Assembly: GCA_024640445.1 (NCBI GenBank)
Contig: JAHEEZ010000113.1
Location: 1-10,892, forward strand
Source of the DNA: Acidobacteriota bacterium
GTDB taxonomy: Bacteria > Acidobacteriota > Blastocatellia > Pyrinomonadales > Pyrinomonadaceae
Reading direction: 5' to 3'
Length of the DNA: 10,892 bases
Part shown: piece after piece, positions 1 to 7,700 of the stretch
Position numbering within the stretch: the first letter of the stretch is position 1
How the letters are laid out: each line of letters starts with the position of its first letter
Translations under genes and position numbers: made by a program
Notes under the pieces: generated by a model
Databases searched by the model: none
What the model saw: only the letters and a program-made list of their open reading frames with translations
What the model was told of the DNA's origin: nothing

Positions 1-2071
1 CCAGAGGGAATACCGCGACGCGAAACGATCTGCCGAATACGCCAACGCCGCGCAAAAGTGGCTCATCGAGAACACCCGCCTGAAGATCCCTGCGATCTTT
101 CATGACGAGGTGCTCCACGGAAATATGGGTCAGGGCTCGACGGTCTTCCCGGTTCCGCTATCGCTTAGCGCGACCTGGAATACCGGGCTGGTCTCCAAGG
201 TCTTCACCGTCGGCGCGCTTCAAACACGCGTCCGCGGAACGCATCACGTTCTCGGTCCCAACATGGATCTCGCTCGGGAGCCGCGATGGGGACGCACTGA
301 AGAAACCTACGGAGAAGATCCGTACCTTACGTCGCGGATGATCGTCGCCGTCGTTAAGGCGCTCCAGGGCGGCGCGACGTATGAGAATCCCGCGATCGAT
401 GACCGCCACGTTATCGCGACCGGAAAACACTTTGCCGGTCACGGCCAGCCGCAGGGAGGCACGAACATCGGTCCTCTGGACCTTTCCGAGCGCTACCTTC
501 GTGAATCACATTTCGCTCCGTTCGAAGCTGCGGTCAAAGAGGCGAGCCTGTTCAGCATAATGCCCGCCTACCACGAGATTGACAGCATACCCGTGCATTC
601 GAGCAAGTGGATGCTCACCGATCTACTGCGCGAGGAATGGGGTTTCAAGGGCGTGATAGTCTCCGATTATTACGCGATGGGACAGCTTGAGACGATCCAT
701 CATGTCGCGCTGGACAAAAAGGAAGCCGCCGAAATGTCTATGGAGGCCGGACTCGATATAGAACTCCCGGATCCGGACGTTAATACGACCCTGATCGAAC
801 TGGTCAATTCGGGACGGCTGCCACTGGAGGTGGTTGACCGCGCTGTCAGAAACGTCCTTCGCTCGAAATTCCAGGTAGGACTGTTCGAGAATCCTTACGT
901 CGATCCCGAACGCGCGGCCCGGCTGACTGACACATCTGAGGACCGCGCTCTCGCCGCAGAGGCGGCCCGCGAGGCGATGGTCCTTCTCAAGAACCAGAAC
1001 AACACCCTGCCCTTCGACCGCTCAAAACTGAAGTCGATCGCCGTTATAGGGCCGAATGCGGCACGCGCACACTTAGGCGGATACACTGATCCTGATCCGC
1101 CGAAGAGCATCAGCGTTCTTGAGGGAATCAAAAATAAGCTCGGTTCTTCGGTGAAGGTCAACTATTCCGAAGGCGTCAAGATCACGAAGGAAGGCGGAAA
1201 CTGGTACGGCGATACTTCGACATTGAATGACGAGGCGTCGGACCGGAAATTGATCGCTGAAGCAGAAAATGCCGCGAAAGCCTCGGACGCCGTCGTGCTT
1301 GTGATCGGCGGGAACGAGGACACCAACCGCGAAGCCTGGGCGGACAATCATCTCGGCGACCGCGATTCGCTGGAACTTGTCGGACGGCAGAACGACCTTG
1401 TGAAGGCGGTGCTCGCCACAGGAAAACCGACGGTAGTGTTCGTCATAAGCAGCGGACCGCTGGCGATCAACTATGTCGCAGAGAACGCGAAAGCGATCCT
1501 GCAGGGATTCTATCTTGGCGAAGAAACAGGAACCGCGGCAGCAGACGTCATCTTTGGCGACTACAACCCCGGTGGGAAACTGCCGGTGACATTCGCGCGG
1601 AACGTTGGCCAGCTTCCCGTGTACTATGATCAGAAACCTTCGGCCAAACGCGGATACCTTTTCAGTACGACCGCACCGCTTTTCCCGTTTGGTTACGGGT
1701 TAAGCTACACGACGTTCAAGTATTCGAACCTGAAGCTCAAGGATGAGAGGATCGGCGTCGGCCGCGGAACCACCGTTTCGGTTGATGTTACGAACACCGG
1801 GAAGCGCTCCGGTGACGAGGTCGCGCAGATGTACATACGCGACGAGGTCAGTTCGGTCACAAGGCCGGTGAAGGAACTTAGGGGATTTGAGAGGATAACC
1901 CTGAAACCCGGCGAGACCCGGACCGTGACCTTTGAGATCACGCCTTCAAAGCTTGAGTTTTATGGCCGCGACATGAAAAGGGTTGTCGAGCCCGGCAATT
2001 TCAAGATAATGGTTGGCGGCAGTTCCGCGGACCTCACGGAGACGGTGCTTGAGGTCCTCGGCAAGAAATGA
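1..2071 (+). CDS. Glycoside hydrolase family 3 (beta-glucosidase / beta-xylosidase type), 5' end cut by window
   Basis: This is a retaining exo-glycosidase that removes terminal beta-linked sugars (glucose, xylose or arabinose) from oligosaccharides. The frame is open from base 2, so 689 residues are visible and the true start plus any signal peptide lie upstream; the GTG at 110 falls inside the conserved HDEVLHG motif and is not a start. Numbering from base 2, the (alpha/beta)8 domain shows GRTEETYGEDPYL, GKHFAGHG (K142, H143) and GVIVSDYYAMG with the expected nucleophile D222. The alpha/beta sandwich follows (AREAMVLLKN onward); E444 in the NREAWADNHLG loop is the likely acid/base. A C-terminal fibronectin-III-like domain covers about 590-680 (VTNTGKRSGDEVAQMYI, then LKPGETRTV). 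The stop lies 23 bases before the XylF-like gene, which suggests one transcript and makes a pentose-releasing role plausible. Family assignment is firm; substrate is inferred from context. Confidence 0.95.
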   Translation, partial: QREYRDAKRSAEYANAAQKWLIENTRLKIPAIFHDEVLHGNMGQGSTVFPVPLSLSATWNTGLVSKVFTVGALQTRVRGTHHVLGPNMDLAREPRWGRTEETYGEDPYLTSRMIVAVVKALQGGATYENPAIDDRHVIATGKHFAGHGQPQGGTNIGPLDLSERYLRESHFAPFEAAVKEASLFSIMPAYHEIDSIPVHSSKWMLTDLLREEWGFKGVIVSDYYAMGQLETIHHVALDKKEAAEMSMEAGLDIELPDPDVNTTLIELVNSGRLPLEVVDRAVRNVLRSKFQVGLFENPYVDPERAARLTDTSEDRALAAEAAREAMVLLKNQNNTLPFDRSKLKSIAVIGPNAARAHLGGYTDPDPPKSISVLEGIKNKLGSSVKVNYSEGVKITKEGGNWYGDTSTLNDEASDRKLIAEAENAAKASDAVVLVIGGNEDTNREAWADNHLGDRDSLELVGRQNDLVKAVLATGKPTVVFVISSGPLAINYVAENAKAILQGFYLGEETGTAAADVIFGDYNPGGKLPVTFARNVGQLPVYYDQKPSAKRGYLFSTTAPLFPFGYGLSYTTFKYSNLKLKDERIGVGRGTTVSVDVTNTGKRSGDEVAQMYIRDEVSSVTRPVKELRGFERITLKPGETRTVTFEITPSKLEFYGRDMKRVVEPGNFKIMVGGSSADLTETVLEVLGKK

Positions 2072-2080
2072 ATATGAGAC

Positions 2081-2086
2081 AAGGAG
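2081..2086 (+). promoter_or_regulatory. Ribosome binding site AAGGAG that sets the xylF start
   Basis: AAGGAG lies 8 bases before the ATG at 2095. An in-frame ATG at 2068 overlaps the GH3 stop as ATGA, but the AAGGAG is downstream of it and can only serve 2095. Starting at 2095 also gives a compact lipoprotein signal (MKMIKSLLPL...). The short gap after the GH3 stop would allow translational coupling. Confidence 0.75.
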
Positions 2087-2094
2087 TTAACCTG

Positions 2095-3168
2095 ATGAAA
2101 ATGATCAAATCACTTTTGCCGCTCGTGATAGCGGCGATCTTCGCCTCCGCCTGTGTTCAGGCCCCCAACGGCGAGGACGGCGCTTCGATGAACCGGGACG
2201 ATGGAAAGATCAAGATCGGGTTCTCGATGGCGACGCTCAAGGAAGAGCGCTGGCAAAAGGACAAGGCGGCATTCGAAGAACACTGCAAGAAGATGGGCGT
2301 CGAGTGCGTCATCACGGTCGCGAACGCGAATGCCCAGAAACAGGCAAACGACGTCGACAACCTTCTCACCCAGGGCGTCGACGTGCTTGTGATCGCGCCG
2401 CACGATTCCACCCAGGCGGCGTCGATGGTCGACAAGGCCAATGCGCAAGGCGTCCCGGTTATCAGTTATGACAGGCTGATCAACAATCCAAAGGTCGATC
2501 TTTACATCTCGCACCAGGTCCCTGTGATCGGGCGCAAGATGGCGGAATATGCGCTCTCAAAAGTGCCGAAGGGCAATTACGTACTGGTTTACGGGGCATC
2601 GACCGACAACAACGGTATGATCCTGAAGAAGGAGCAGAACGCGGCATTGAAAGCGGCAGTTGACCGGGGTGATATAAAGATAGTTGCAGATCAGCACGCA
2701 AAGGATTGGAAACCCGACGAAGCTCTCAAGATCGTCGAGAACGCTCTGACCCAGAACAATGACAAAATCGACGCGGTTGTCGCCTCCAACGACGGAATGG
2801 CCGGCGGGGTGATCGCGGCTCTCAATGCCAAAGGTCTCACCGGGAAGGTTCTGGTGACGGGCCAGGACGCCGAAAAAGCTGCTCTCCAGAGGATCGCCCG
2901 GGGCGAGCAGACGATGACGATCTATAAGCCGATCGTTCCTTTGGCCAGCCGAGCAGTGGATGCGGCGATAAAGCTGGCAAAAAAAGAAAAACTTGATACG
3001 GTTCCGTTCAAGGTCGACGGCATGGCAGGCGAGATCCCCGCGATACTGCTGGAAGTTATTGTCGTCGATAAAGACAATCTTCTCGAAACGGTAATAAAGG
3101 ACGGTTACGTCACGTACGAAGACGTCTACGCTAACATTCCTGAGGACAAGCGTCCTCCGAAACCATAG
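2095..3168 (+). CDS. xylF: XylF-type D-xylose-binding lipoprotein of a sugar ABC importer
   Basis: This is the substrate-binding protein of a CUT2-class sugar ABC importer; it captures monosaccharide in the periplasm and delivers it to the permease. The 357 residues begin with a lipoprotein signal (FASAC, lipid-modified C20), so the protein is membrane-anchored, unlike the soluble E. coli XylF. The mature part is a type I periplasmic-binding fold with XylF hallmarks: KIGFSMATLKEERWQKD (39-55), GVDVLVIAP (94-102), ISYDRLIN (123-130), DNN (171-173), KIDAVVASND (224-233), VTGQDAEKAALQRIA (254-268) and QTMTIYKPI (272-280). By family analogy D126, R127, N232, D233 and D258 line the sugar pocket. 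Similarity to E. coli XylF, as I recall its sequence, runs almost end to end, including a C-terminal ETVIKDGYV block. Xylose is the best guess; a related pentose or hexose is possible. The gene sits between the GH3 gene and the matching permease. Confidence 0.93.
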   Translation: MKMIKSLLPLVIAAIFASACVQAPNGEDGASMNRDDGKIKIGFSMATLKEERWQKDKAAFEEHCKKMGVECVITVANANAQKQANDVDNLLTQGVDVLVIAPHDSTQAASMVDKANAQGVPVISYDRLINNPKVDLYISHQVPVIGRKMAEYALSKVPKGNYVLVYGASTDNNGMILKKEQNAALKAAVDRGDIKIVADQHAKDWKPDEALKIVENALTQNNDKIDAVVASNDGMAGGVIAALNAKGLTGKVLVTGQDAEKAALQRIARGEQTMTIYKPIVPLASRAVDAAIKLAKKEKLDTVPFKVDGMAGEIPAILLEVIVVDKDNLLETVIKDGYVTYEDVYANIPEDKRPPKP

Positions 3169-3175
3169 TCCCGAG

Positions 3176-3195
3176 TTCGGACCGCGAGTCCGGAA
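3176..3195 (+). other. Small hairpin between binding-protein and permease genes
   Basis: CGGAC (3178-3182) pairs with GTCCG (3188-3192) around the loop CGCGA. TT/AA extends the stem past one bulged G at 3193. It sits 7 bases after the xylF stop and just before the permease start, with no T-run after it, so it is not an intrinsic terminator. In other binding-protein operons such hairpins protect upstream mRNA and give more binding protein than permease; that role here is inferred. Confidence 0.4.
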
Positions 3196-3205
3196 ACTGA
3201 ACAAA

Positions 3206-4348
3206 ATGGAAAACACCGACAAGACCGGCGGGCTCAAGATAAAGACTTCCTCGCTGCGCGCGTACACGATGCTAGGGGCACTCGTGCTCATATGGCTCTT
3301 CTTTCACTGGCAGACCGGCTCGATATTTTTGACGCCGAGGAACCTTTCGAACCTGATGCTTCAGACCTCGGTAACCGGCATTATCGCGGTCGGGATGCTG
3401 ATGGTCATCATTTCAGGGAACATTGACCTTTCGGTCGGTTCGCTGCTCGCGTTGGCGGGCGGCGTGGGGGCGATATGCCTGACGAACCTCGGATACGGAC
3501 TGATCCCTTCGATCCTGATCGCTATCGCGGTCGGTGTCGTGATCGGGTTCTTCCAGGGACTTCTTACCGCGTACGCCTCGATCCCCGCGTTCATCGTGAC
3601 TTTGGGCGGGTTGCTCGCCTGGCGGGGCGCTATCAAGGGCATCTCTCAAAGCGAGACGGTCCCGATAATCGACGCTAACTTTAAGGCCATCGGACAAAGT
3701 TACGTCGCTCCGCAGATGGGCTGGGTGATCGCCGCTATCGCGATCGCGGCAGTGCTCTATGTCGCTGTGCGAAGGGCGAAGGTCAAGAAGGAGTACGGTT
3801 TGGGGGGCAGCCTCGGCGGTGAGCTGGGGTGGGCGCTACTTCCGATAGCGGGCATAGTCGCGTTTATCTTTGTGATGAACGCGTATGCGGGAATCCCGGT
3901 TCCTGTCCTCATTTATCTTGGCGTGGCGCTATTCGGGTATTTCATCACGAACAATACGACTTTTGGCAGATACATCTACGCGATCGGCGGCAACGCCGAG
4001 GCGGCGAGGCTCTCCGGGATCAACAACCGGGCGGTGATATTGAAAGTTTTCGCGCTTCTTGGAGCGTTTACCGGCATCGCCGCGCTGATCTACACGGCGC
4101 GGGTCGCGAGTGCTTCACCGGATGCGGGAACACTGCTTGAACTTGATGCCATCGCGGCCTGTGTTATCGGCGGAACCAGCCTGATGGGCGGCCGCGGAAC
4201 GGTCTTCGGGGCCTGTCTGGGCGCGCTGATAATGGCGAGTCTCGACAACGGCATGTCGCTTTTGAACCTGCCTGATTTCATGCAGGAGCTGATCAAGGGT
4301 TCGATCCTGGTCGCCGCCGTCGGCGTTGACATGATCGGCCGCAAGTAG
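3206..4348 (+). CDS. xylH: XylH-type sugar ABC transporter permease
   Basis: This is the inner-membrane channel subunit of a CUT2 (ribose/xylose family) ABC importer, pairing with the upstream XylF-like protein. At 380 residues it is close to E. coli XylH. Hydrophobic membrane segments begin near residues 20, 55, 78, 100, 125, 172, 210, 233, 280, 316, 332 and 362. Family motifs are SGNIDLSVGS (70-79), IPAFIVTLGGLLAWRG (126-141), YAIGGNAEAARLSGI (258-272, the cytoplasmic loop expected to contact the ATPase) and GGTSLMGGRGTVFGA (322-336) followed by ALIMASLDNGMSLLNLPDF. The start at 3206 is not preceded by a strong Shine-Dalgarno sequence; the nearest purine run, GGAAA at 3192-3196, partly overlaps a hairpin arm. 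The usual neighbour xylG is absent on both sides within the window, so the ATPase must come from elsewhere. Confidence 0.93.
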   Translation: MENTDKTGGLKIKTSSLRAYTMLGALVLIWLFFHWQTGSIFLTPRNLSNLMLQTSVTGIIAVGMLMVIISGNIDLSVGSLLALAGGVGAICLTNLGYGLIPSILIAIAVGVVIGFFQGLLTAYASIPAFIVTLGGLLAWRGAIKGISQSETVPIIDANFKAIGQSYVAPQMGWVIAAIAIAAVLYVAVRRAKVKKEYGLGGSLGGELGWALLPIAGIVAFIFVMNAYAGIPVPVLIYLGVALFGYFITNNTTFGRYIYAIGGNAEAARLSGINNRAVILKVFALLGAFTGIAALIYTARVASASPDAGTLLELDAIAACVIGGTSLMGGRGTVFGACLGALIMASLDNGMSLLNLPDFMQELIKGSILVAAVGVDMIGRK

Positions 4349-4369
4349 ACGTGCATTCGCGCTAGGAAA

Positions 4370-4426
4370 TAGGGGCAGCTTTCAGTCGATCCGGAAACGG
4401 TGAAAGAATCTCTGAAAATGCCCCTA
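4370..4426 (+). other. Nested hairpin in the 3' region of xylH (gene-free stretch 4349-4702)
   Basis: TAGGGGCA (4370-4377) pairs perfectly with TGCCCCTA (4419-4426). Inside it CTTTCA (4379-4384) pairs with TGAAAG (4401-4406), and CCG (4391-4393) pairs with CGG (4398-4400) around a GAAA, a GNRA-type tetraloop. The structure begins 21 bases after the xylH stop. An A-run rather than a T-run follows, so it does not fit a standard intrinsic terminator. It may end or stabilise the upstream mRNA by another route. The 354-base gap 4349-4702 contains no credible gene; its other elements are listed separately. Confidence 0.5.
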
Positions 4427-4432
4427 AGACGC

Positions 4433-4471
4433 AAAAAAAATGTTGACATGTTCAGATTTCTGTAATATGTT
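4433..4471 (+). promoter_or_regulatory. Sigma70-like promoter with upstream A-tract for the TonB-dependent receptor gene
   Basis: A perfect -35 box TTGACA (4443-4448) is followed 17 bases later by TATGTT (4466-4471), a 4/6 match to the -10 consensus. The alternative TAATAT at 4463-4468 is closer to consensus but has only a 14-base spacer. Eight adenines at 4433-4440 lie just upstream of the -35, like an UP element. Transcription would start near 4478, leaving a leader of about 225 bases before the receptor ATG. Confidence 0.6.
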
Positions 4472-4483
4472 CTCCAATATCTT

Positions 4484-4514
4484 TTGCACAGTTCTGCAAC
4501 AAAGTCTTTTTTTT
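4484..4514 (+). promoter_or_regulatory. Weak hairpin plus T8 run early in the leader; possible attenuator
   Basis: TTGCA (4484-4488) can pair with TGCAA (4495-4499) around a six-base loop, and eight thymines follow at 4507-4514. The stem is short and AT-rich, and seven bases separate it from the T-run, so intrinsic termination would be weak at best. Its place just after the predicted transcription start, ahead of a long leader, is why it is recorded. Confidence 0.25.
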
Positions 4515-4541
4515 GAAAGTAATTCAACGTTAAAGCTTTAG

Positions 4542-4617
4542 TAAAGAAAGTTTTCGAGTAGTCGACCGCCTCTTCGGGCGAAACCGTCTACTCTTCCCCG
4601 TTTCTGGTCGTTCTTTA
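4542..4617 (+). promoter_or_regulatory. Structured 5' leader: three stacked nested helices
   Basis: Three complementary pairs nest in order. TAAAGAA (4542-4548) pairs with TTCTTTA (4611-4617), GAGTAG (4556-4561) with CTACTC (4588-4593), and CGCC (4567-4570) with GGCG (4577-4580). The apical loop region contains CTTCGG, the very stable UUCG tetraloop context. Just upstream, TAAAGCTTTA (4531-4540) is a perfect 10-base palindrome that would compete with the outer helix because it shares the AAAG motif. This lies within the transcribed leader of the receptor gene. I do not recognise it as a known riboswitch class; a cis-regulatory role is inferred from size, nesting and position. Confidence 0.4.
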
Positions 4618-4632
4618 GTGATCACACTGCCC

Positions 4633-4667
4633 GACGAGAACCCGAACAAGCGGAATAACCCGCCGTC
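4633..4667 (+). other. Second leader hairpin upstream of the receptor ribosome binding site
   Basis: GCGG (4650-4653) pairs with CCGC (4660-4663) and, outside it, GACG (4633-4636) pairs with CGTC (4664-4667), leaving a 13-base one-sided bulge. It ends 23 bases before the Shine-Dalgarno sequence. Alone it is modest. Together with the larger helix upstream it makes much of the leader foldable. Confidence 0.25.
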
Positions 4668-4690
4668 AATAAACGACTCAATCCGAGACC

Positions 4691-4695
4691 GGAGG
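4691..4695 (+). promoter_or_regulatory. Strong Shine-Dalgarno GGAGG for the TonB-dependent receptor
   Basis: GGAGG lies 7 bases before the ATG at 4703. It is the best ribosome binding site in the window and fixes the receptor start, despite the unusually long signal peptide that results. Confidence 0.8.
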
Positions 4696-4702
4696 ATGAT
4701 TA

Positions 4703-7700
4703 ATGAGTAAAGGAAATTGTTTTCGAATTGCGGCCATTGACTGGCCAAGTGCGGTAACTGGCAAAGTGCCGTTAGTTTTTGCGATCTTTGCGCTTCTTGG
4801 CTGCATAGCCTTTACGGCACCTGCCGTGCTCGCGCAGAAGACGAACGGCCAGATCACTGGCAATGTCACGGACCAGGCTGGCGCTGCAGTCGCGGGAGCG
4901 ACTGTTACCGCAAGTCAGGCCTCCATTGGCCTGAGGCGCTCTGTCGAGACAACCTCCGGAGGTTTTTATTCGATACCTGACCTTCCTGCCGGCACTTACA
5001 TCGTCTCGTTCTCGAAGGACGGCTTTAAGGAGACGGTGGTCGGTTCGGTTGTGGTAAACACTTCTTCGGTCACCAACCAAAACGTTCAGTTGGAAATTGG
5101 AGAGGTTTCTGCGACGGTTAACATCACTGCCGATGCCGTGCAGATAGAAGCCCAGACCGGTGCGGTCGGCGAAGTCGTTTCGGGCGAACAGGTCCGCGAG
5201 CTTCCGCTTAACGGAAGAAGCTTTGTGCAGTTGACTCAGCTTCAACCCGGCGTTTCGGCGGCAAACAACTTTGACAGCAAGAGCAAAGGCCTTTTCGGCG
5301 GTGTTGATTTTTCGGTGAACGGAAACTCCGGTCAAGCGAATCTGTTCCTAACCGATGGAGCCAACAACAACGATACCGGTTCGAACCGAACCATCCTGCT
5401 TTTCCCCTCGATCGAAGCCATTTCCGAGTTCAAGGTACTAAGAAACAGCTACGGTCCTGAATACGGTCAGGCAGCAGGCGCTGTGATCTCGATCATCACC
5501 AGGGGCGGCAGCAACGATTTCCACGGCAGTCTTTTCTACTTCGGCAGGAACGACGCGCTGAACGCAACCGAGTTCTTCGCCAACCAGAACGGGATCGGCA
5601 AGAACGCGCTCCGAAGGAACGACTTTGGCGGATCCATTGGGGGACCGATCATCAAGGACCGCTTCTTCTTCTTCTTCTCGCAAGAGTGGAACAAGGAGAT
5701 CCGCGGCCAGTCGAGGTTCGGAAGTGTTCCCACCGCGGCGGAACGTCAGGGTGATTTCAGCAACCCGCGATTTGGATCAAACGGACAGCGTTGTTCGCCG
5801 GACGATGTTCAGAACGATTCGCATCCGGCTTTTGGAACTAACATTATTCCGGCGGCGAATCTCAGCTCGGCGGGCATGACGCTTGTTCAGATCTTCCCGG
5901 TTGCAAATGTGGCCAATCCGTCCGGCTGCAACAACTGGGCGCAGTCCGCTAACTCGCCGATAGATTTCCGAGAGACAAACATCAGGTTCGACGGAAAGAT
6001 CAACAGCAAGAACAAGATCTTTGGCCGCTACACAAGAGATGACTGGTCGAACGCGACTCCGATTCTGACAGGAAACCTTTGGGGAGACGATGCTTTCCCG
6101 ACGATCGAGAGTACGTGGGCACAGCCTTCGCGCCAGGTCGCCGTGAAACTGACCACGGAACTGAGTTCCACCGCGATCAACGAGGTGCAGTTCTCTTATT
6201 CGGCTAACAGGATCAATGTCGATCCCGGCTCTGGCGCGGACCTGAATGCTGAGATCAACACTGCGATTCCCGGATACTTCCCGGATTCAGGAAAGGTCAA
6301 CGGGATCAATCGCCCTCATCCGACTTTCTGGGGCGGTATCGCACCTTATTACTCGAGTTCAGGTCCGGATCTCTGGACGCAGACCCCGTTCAGGAACTCT
6401 CTCGACATTTATTCAATAAGGGATGACGTATCCTGGGTTAAGGGTAATCACACACTTCGGTTCGGCGGCCTTTACGACAAGGCGGCGAAGGATGAGGATT
6501 CCGGTCCGAACAATGAGGCCGTGCATTTCTGGGGTCCGACCGCATGCTGCGGCGGAGATGGAGTTGGACCCGCTAACTGGGGCAACTCGATGCTTATCGA
6601 CCTCCTGACCCAAGGATCTTTGTTTGGATTCGACGAGGCCAGCACGATGGCGGTCGGACAAAACAGGTATACGAACTTCGAATTGTATCTGGGAGATTCC
6701 TGGAAGGTGAAGTCGAATCTAACCGTCGAACTTGGTGCCCGATACTCGATCTATTTTGAGCCGTACGACGAGCGTAATCTCATCAGCGGATTTGACGCGG
6801 CGTCTTATGACCCGAGTCGTCCCGCGACGGATCCTTGTAACGGCCTTGTAGTCCCGAAAGGTACAAATCCCTGCGCGGGAATTCCCGGAGCAAGTACGCC
6901 GACCGAATTCTCGAACCGGTCGCTGCGCAAAAACAGCTATGGCAACTTCGCACCCCGACTTGGCGTCGCCTGGGACGTCTTTTCGGACGGCAAGACAGCG
7001 GTCAGGGCGGGTTTCGGCCAGTTTTTCCTAAGGGAAAGGACCAGCCCGTATTTCGCTTCATTGACCCAGAACGCGCCGTTCGTCACGTCGATCGCGGGTC
7101 GCCGGTCGTTGGACGGAACAACATTTGTGGACCTGCCTGCCGCCTCCAATGGAAGACCGCAATATGGTCTGAGTCCGGAAGCTGCCACGCCGTACGCGAT
7201 CCAGTTCAACGTCTCAGTGGGCCGCGAACTGTGGCGGGATACGGTGGTTGAAGTTGGATATGTCGGGAATCGTTCTAGAAAGCAATTGACGCACAATGAC
7301 GTCAATCAGGTTAACGAGTCAGACAGGGTTGCCGCGGCATTCGCTGCGGACGCCAACGAGGTTAATTCCTATCGGCCTTACAGCAACTATGGCACGATCT
7401 ATCAGTTCGAACGGAATGGACGAGGCAATTATGACTCGCTTCAGGTACTGTTCAGGACCAGATTCTCTGCCAAGTCGTCATTCCAGGCGGCGTACACCTA
7501 CTCGAAGTCGCAGGCTGACTTTGGTTTGAACGATTCAAGCGGCGGCTCCAGCGCCTTCGCGGTATTGGATCGGAACAACAGGGGATTGGACTTTGCCGAA
7601 TCGGACATAAACCGGCCGCATATTTTCGTGGCCAACTTCATTTACAATCTACCGTCGCTTAAGGGTTCCGATGCGTGGGTACAGGCTTTGGCAGGTGGAT

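Noticed and set aside
110..112. GTG as start of the GH3 gene
   Set aside because: The frame is open back to base 2 and the residues before it (RLKIPAIFHDE) are conserved GH3 sequence; the real start is outside the window.
2557..3291. Minus-strand open frame of 244 codons opposite the xylF/xylH junction
   Set aside because: It lies antisense to two well-supported transporter genes, its translation resembles no family I know, and it is rich in residues expected from reading GC-rich genes backwards.
4090..4527. Minus-strand open frame entering the gene-free region 4349-4527
   Set aside because: Most of it is antisense to xylH, and the rest reads through the hairpin and promoter. There is no signal of a protein family.
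4772..5335. Minus-strand open frame of 187 codons opposite the receptor N-terminus
   Set aside because: It is fully covered by the signal, regulatory and plug domains of the receptor and shows no domain or ribosome binding site.
5660..5680. TTC trinucleotide run (five Phe codons) as a phase-variable repeat
   Set aside because: A run of Phe after GGPIIKDR is a conserved feature of this receptor family, and trinucleotide length changes would not shift the frame.
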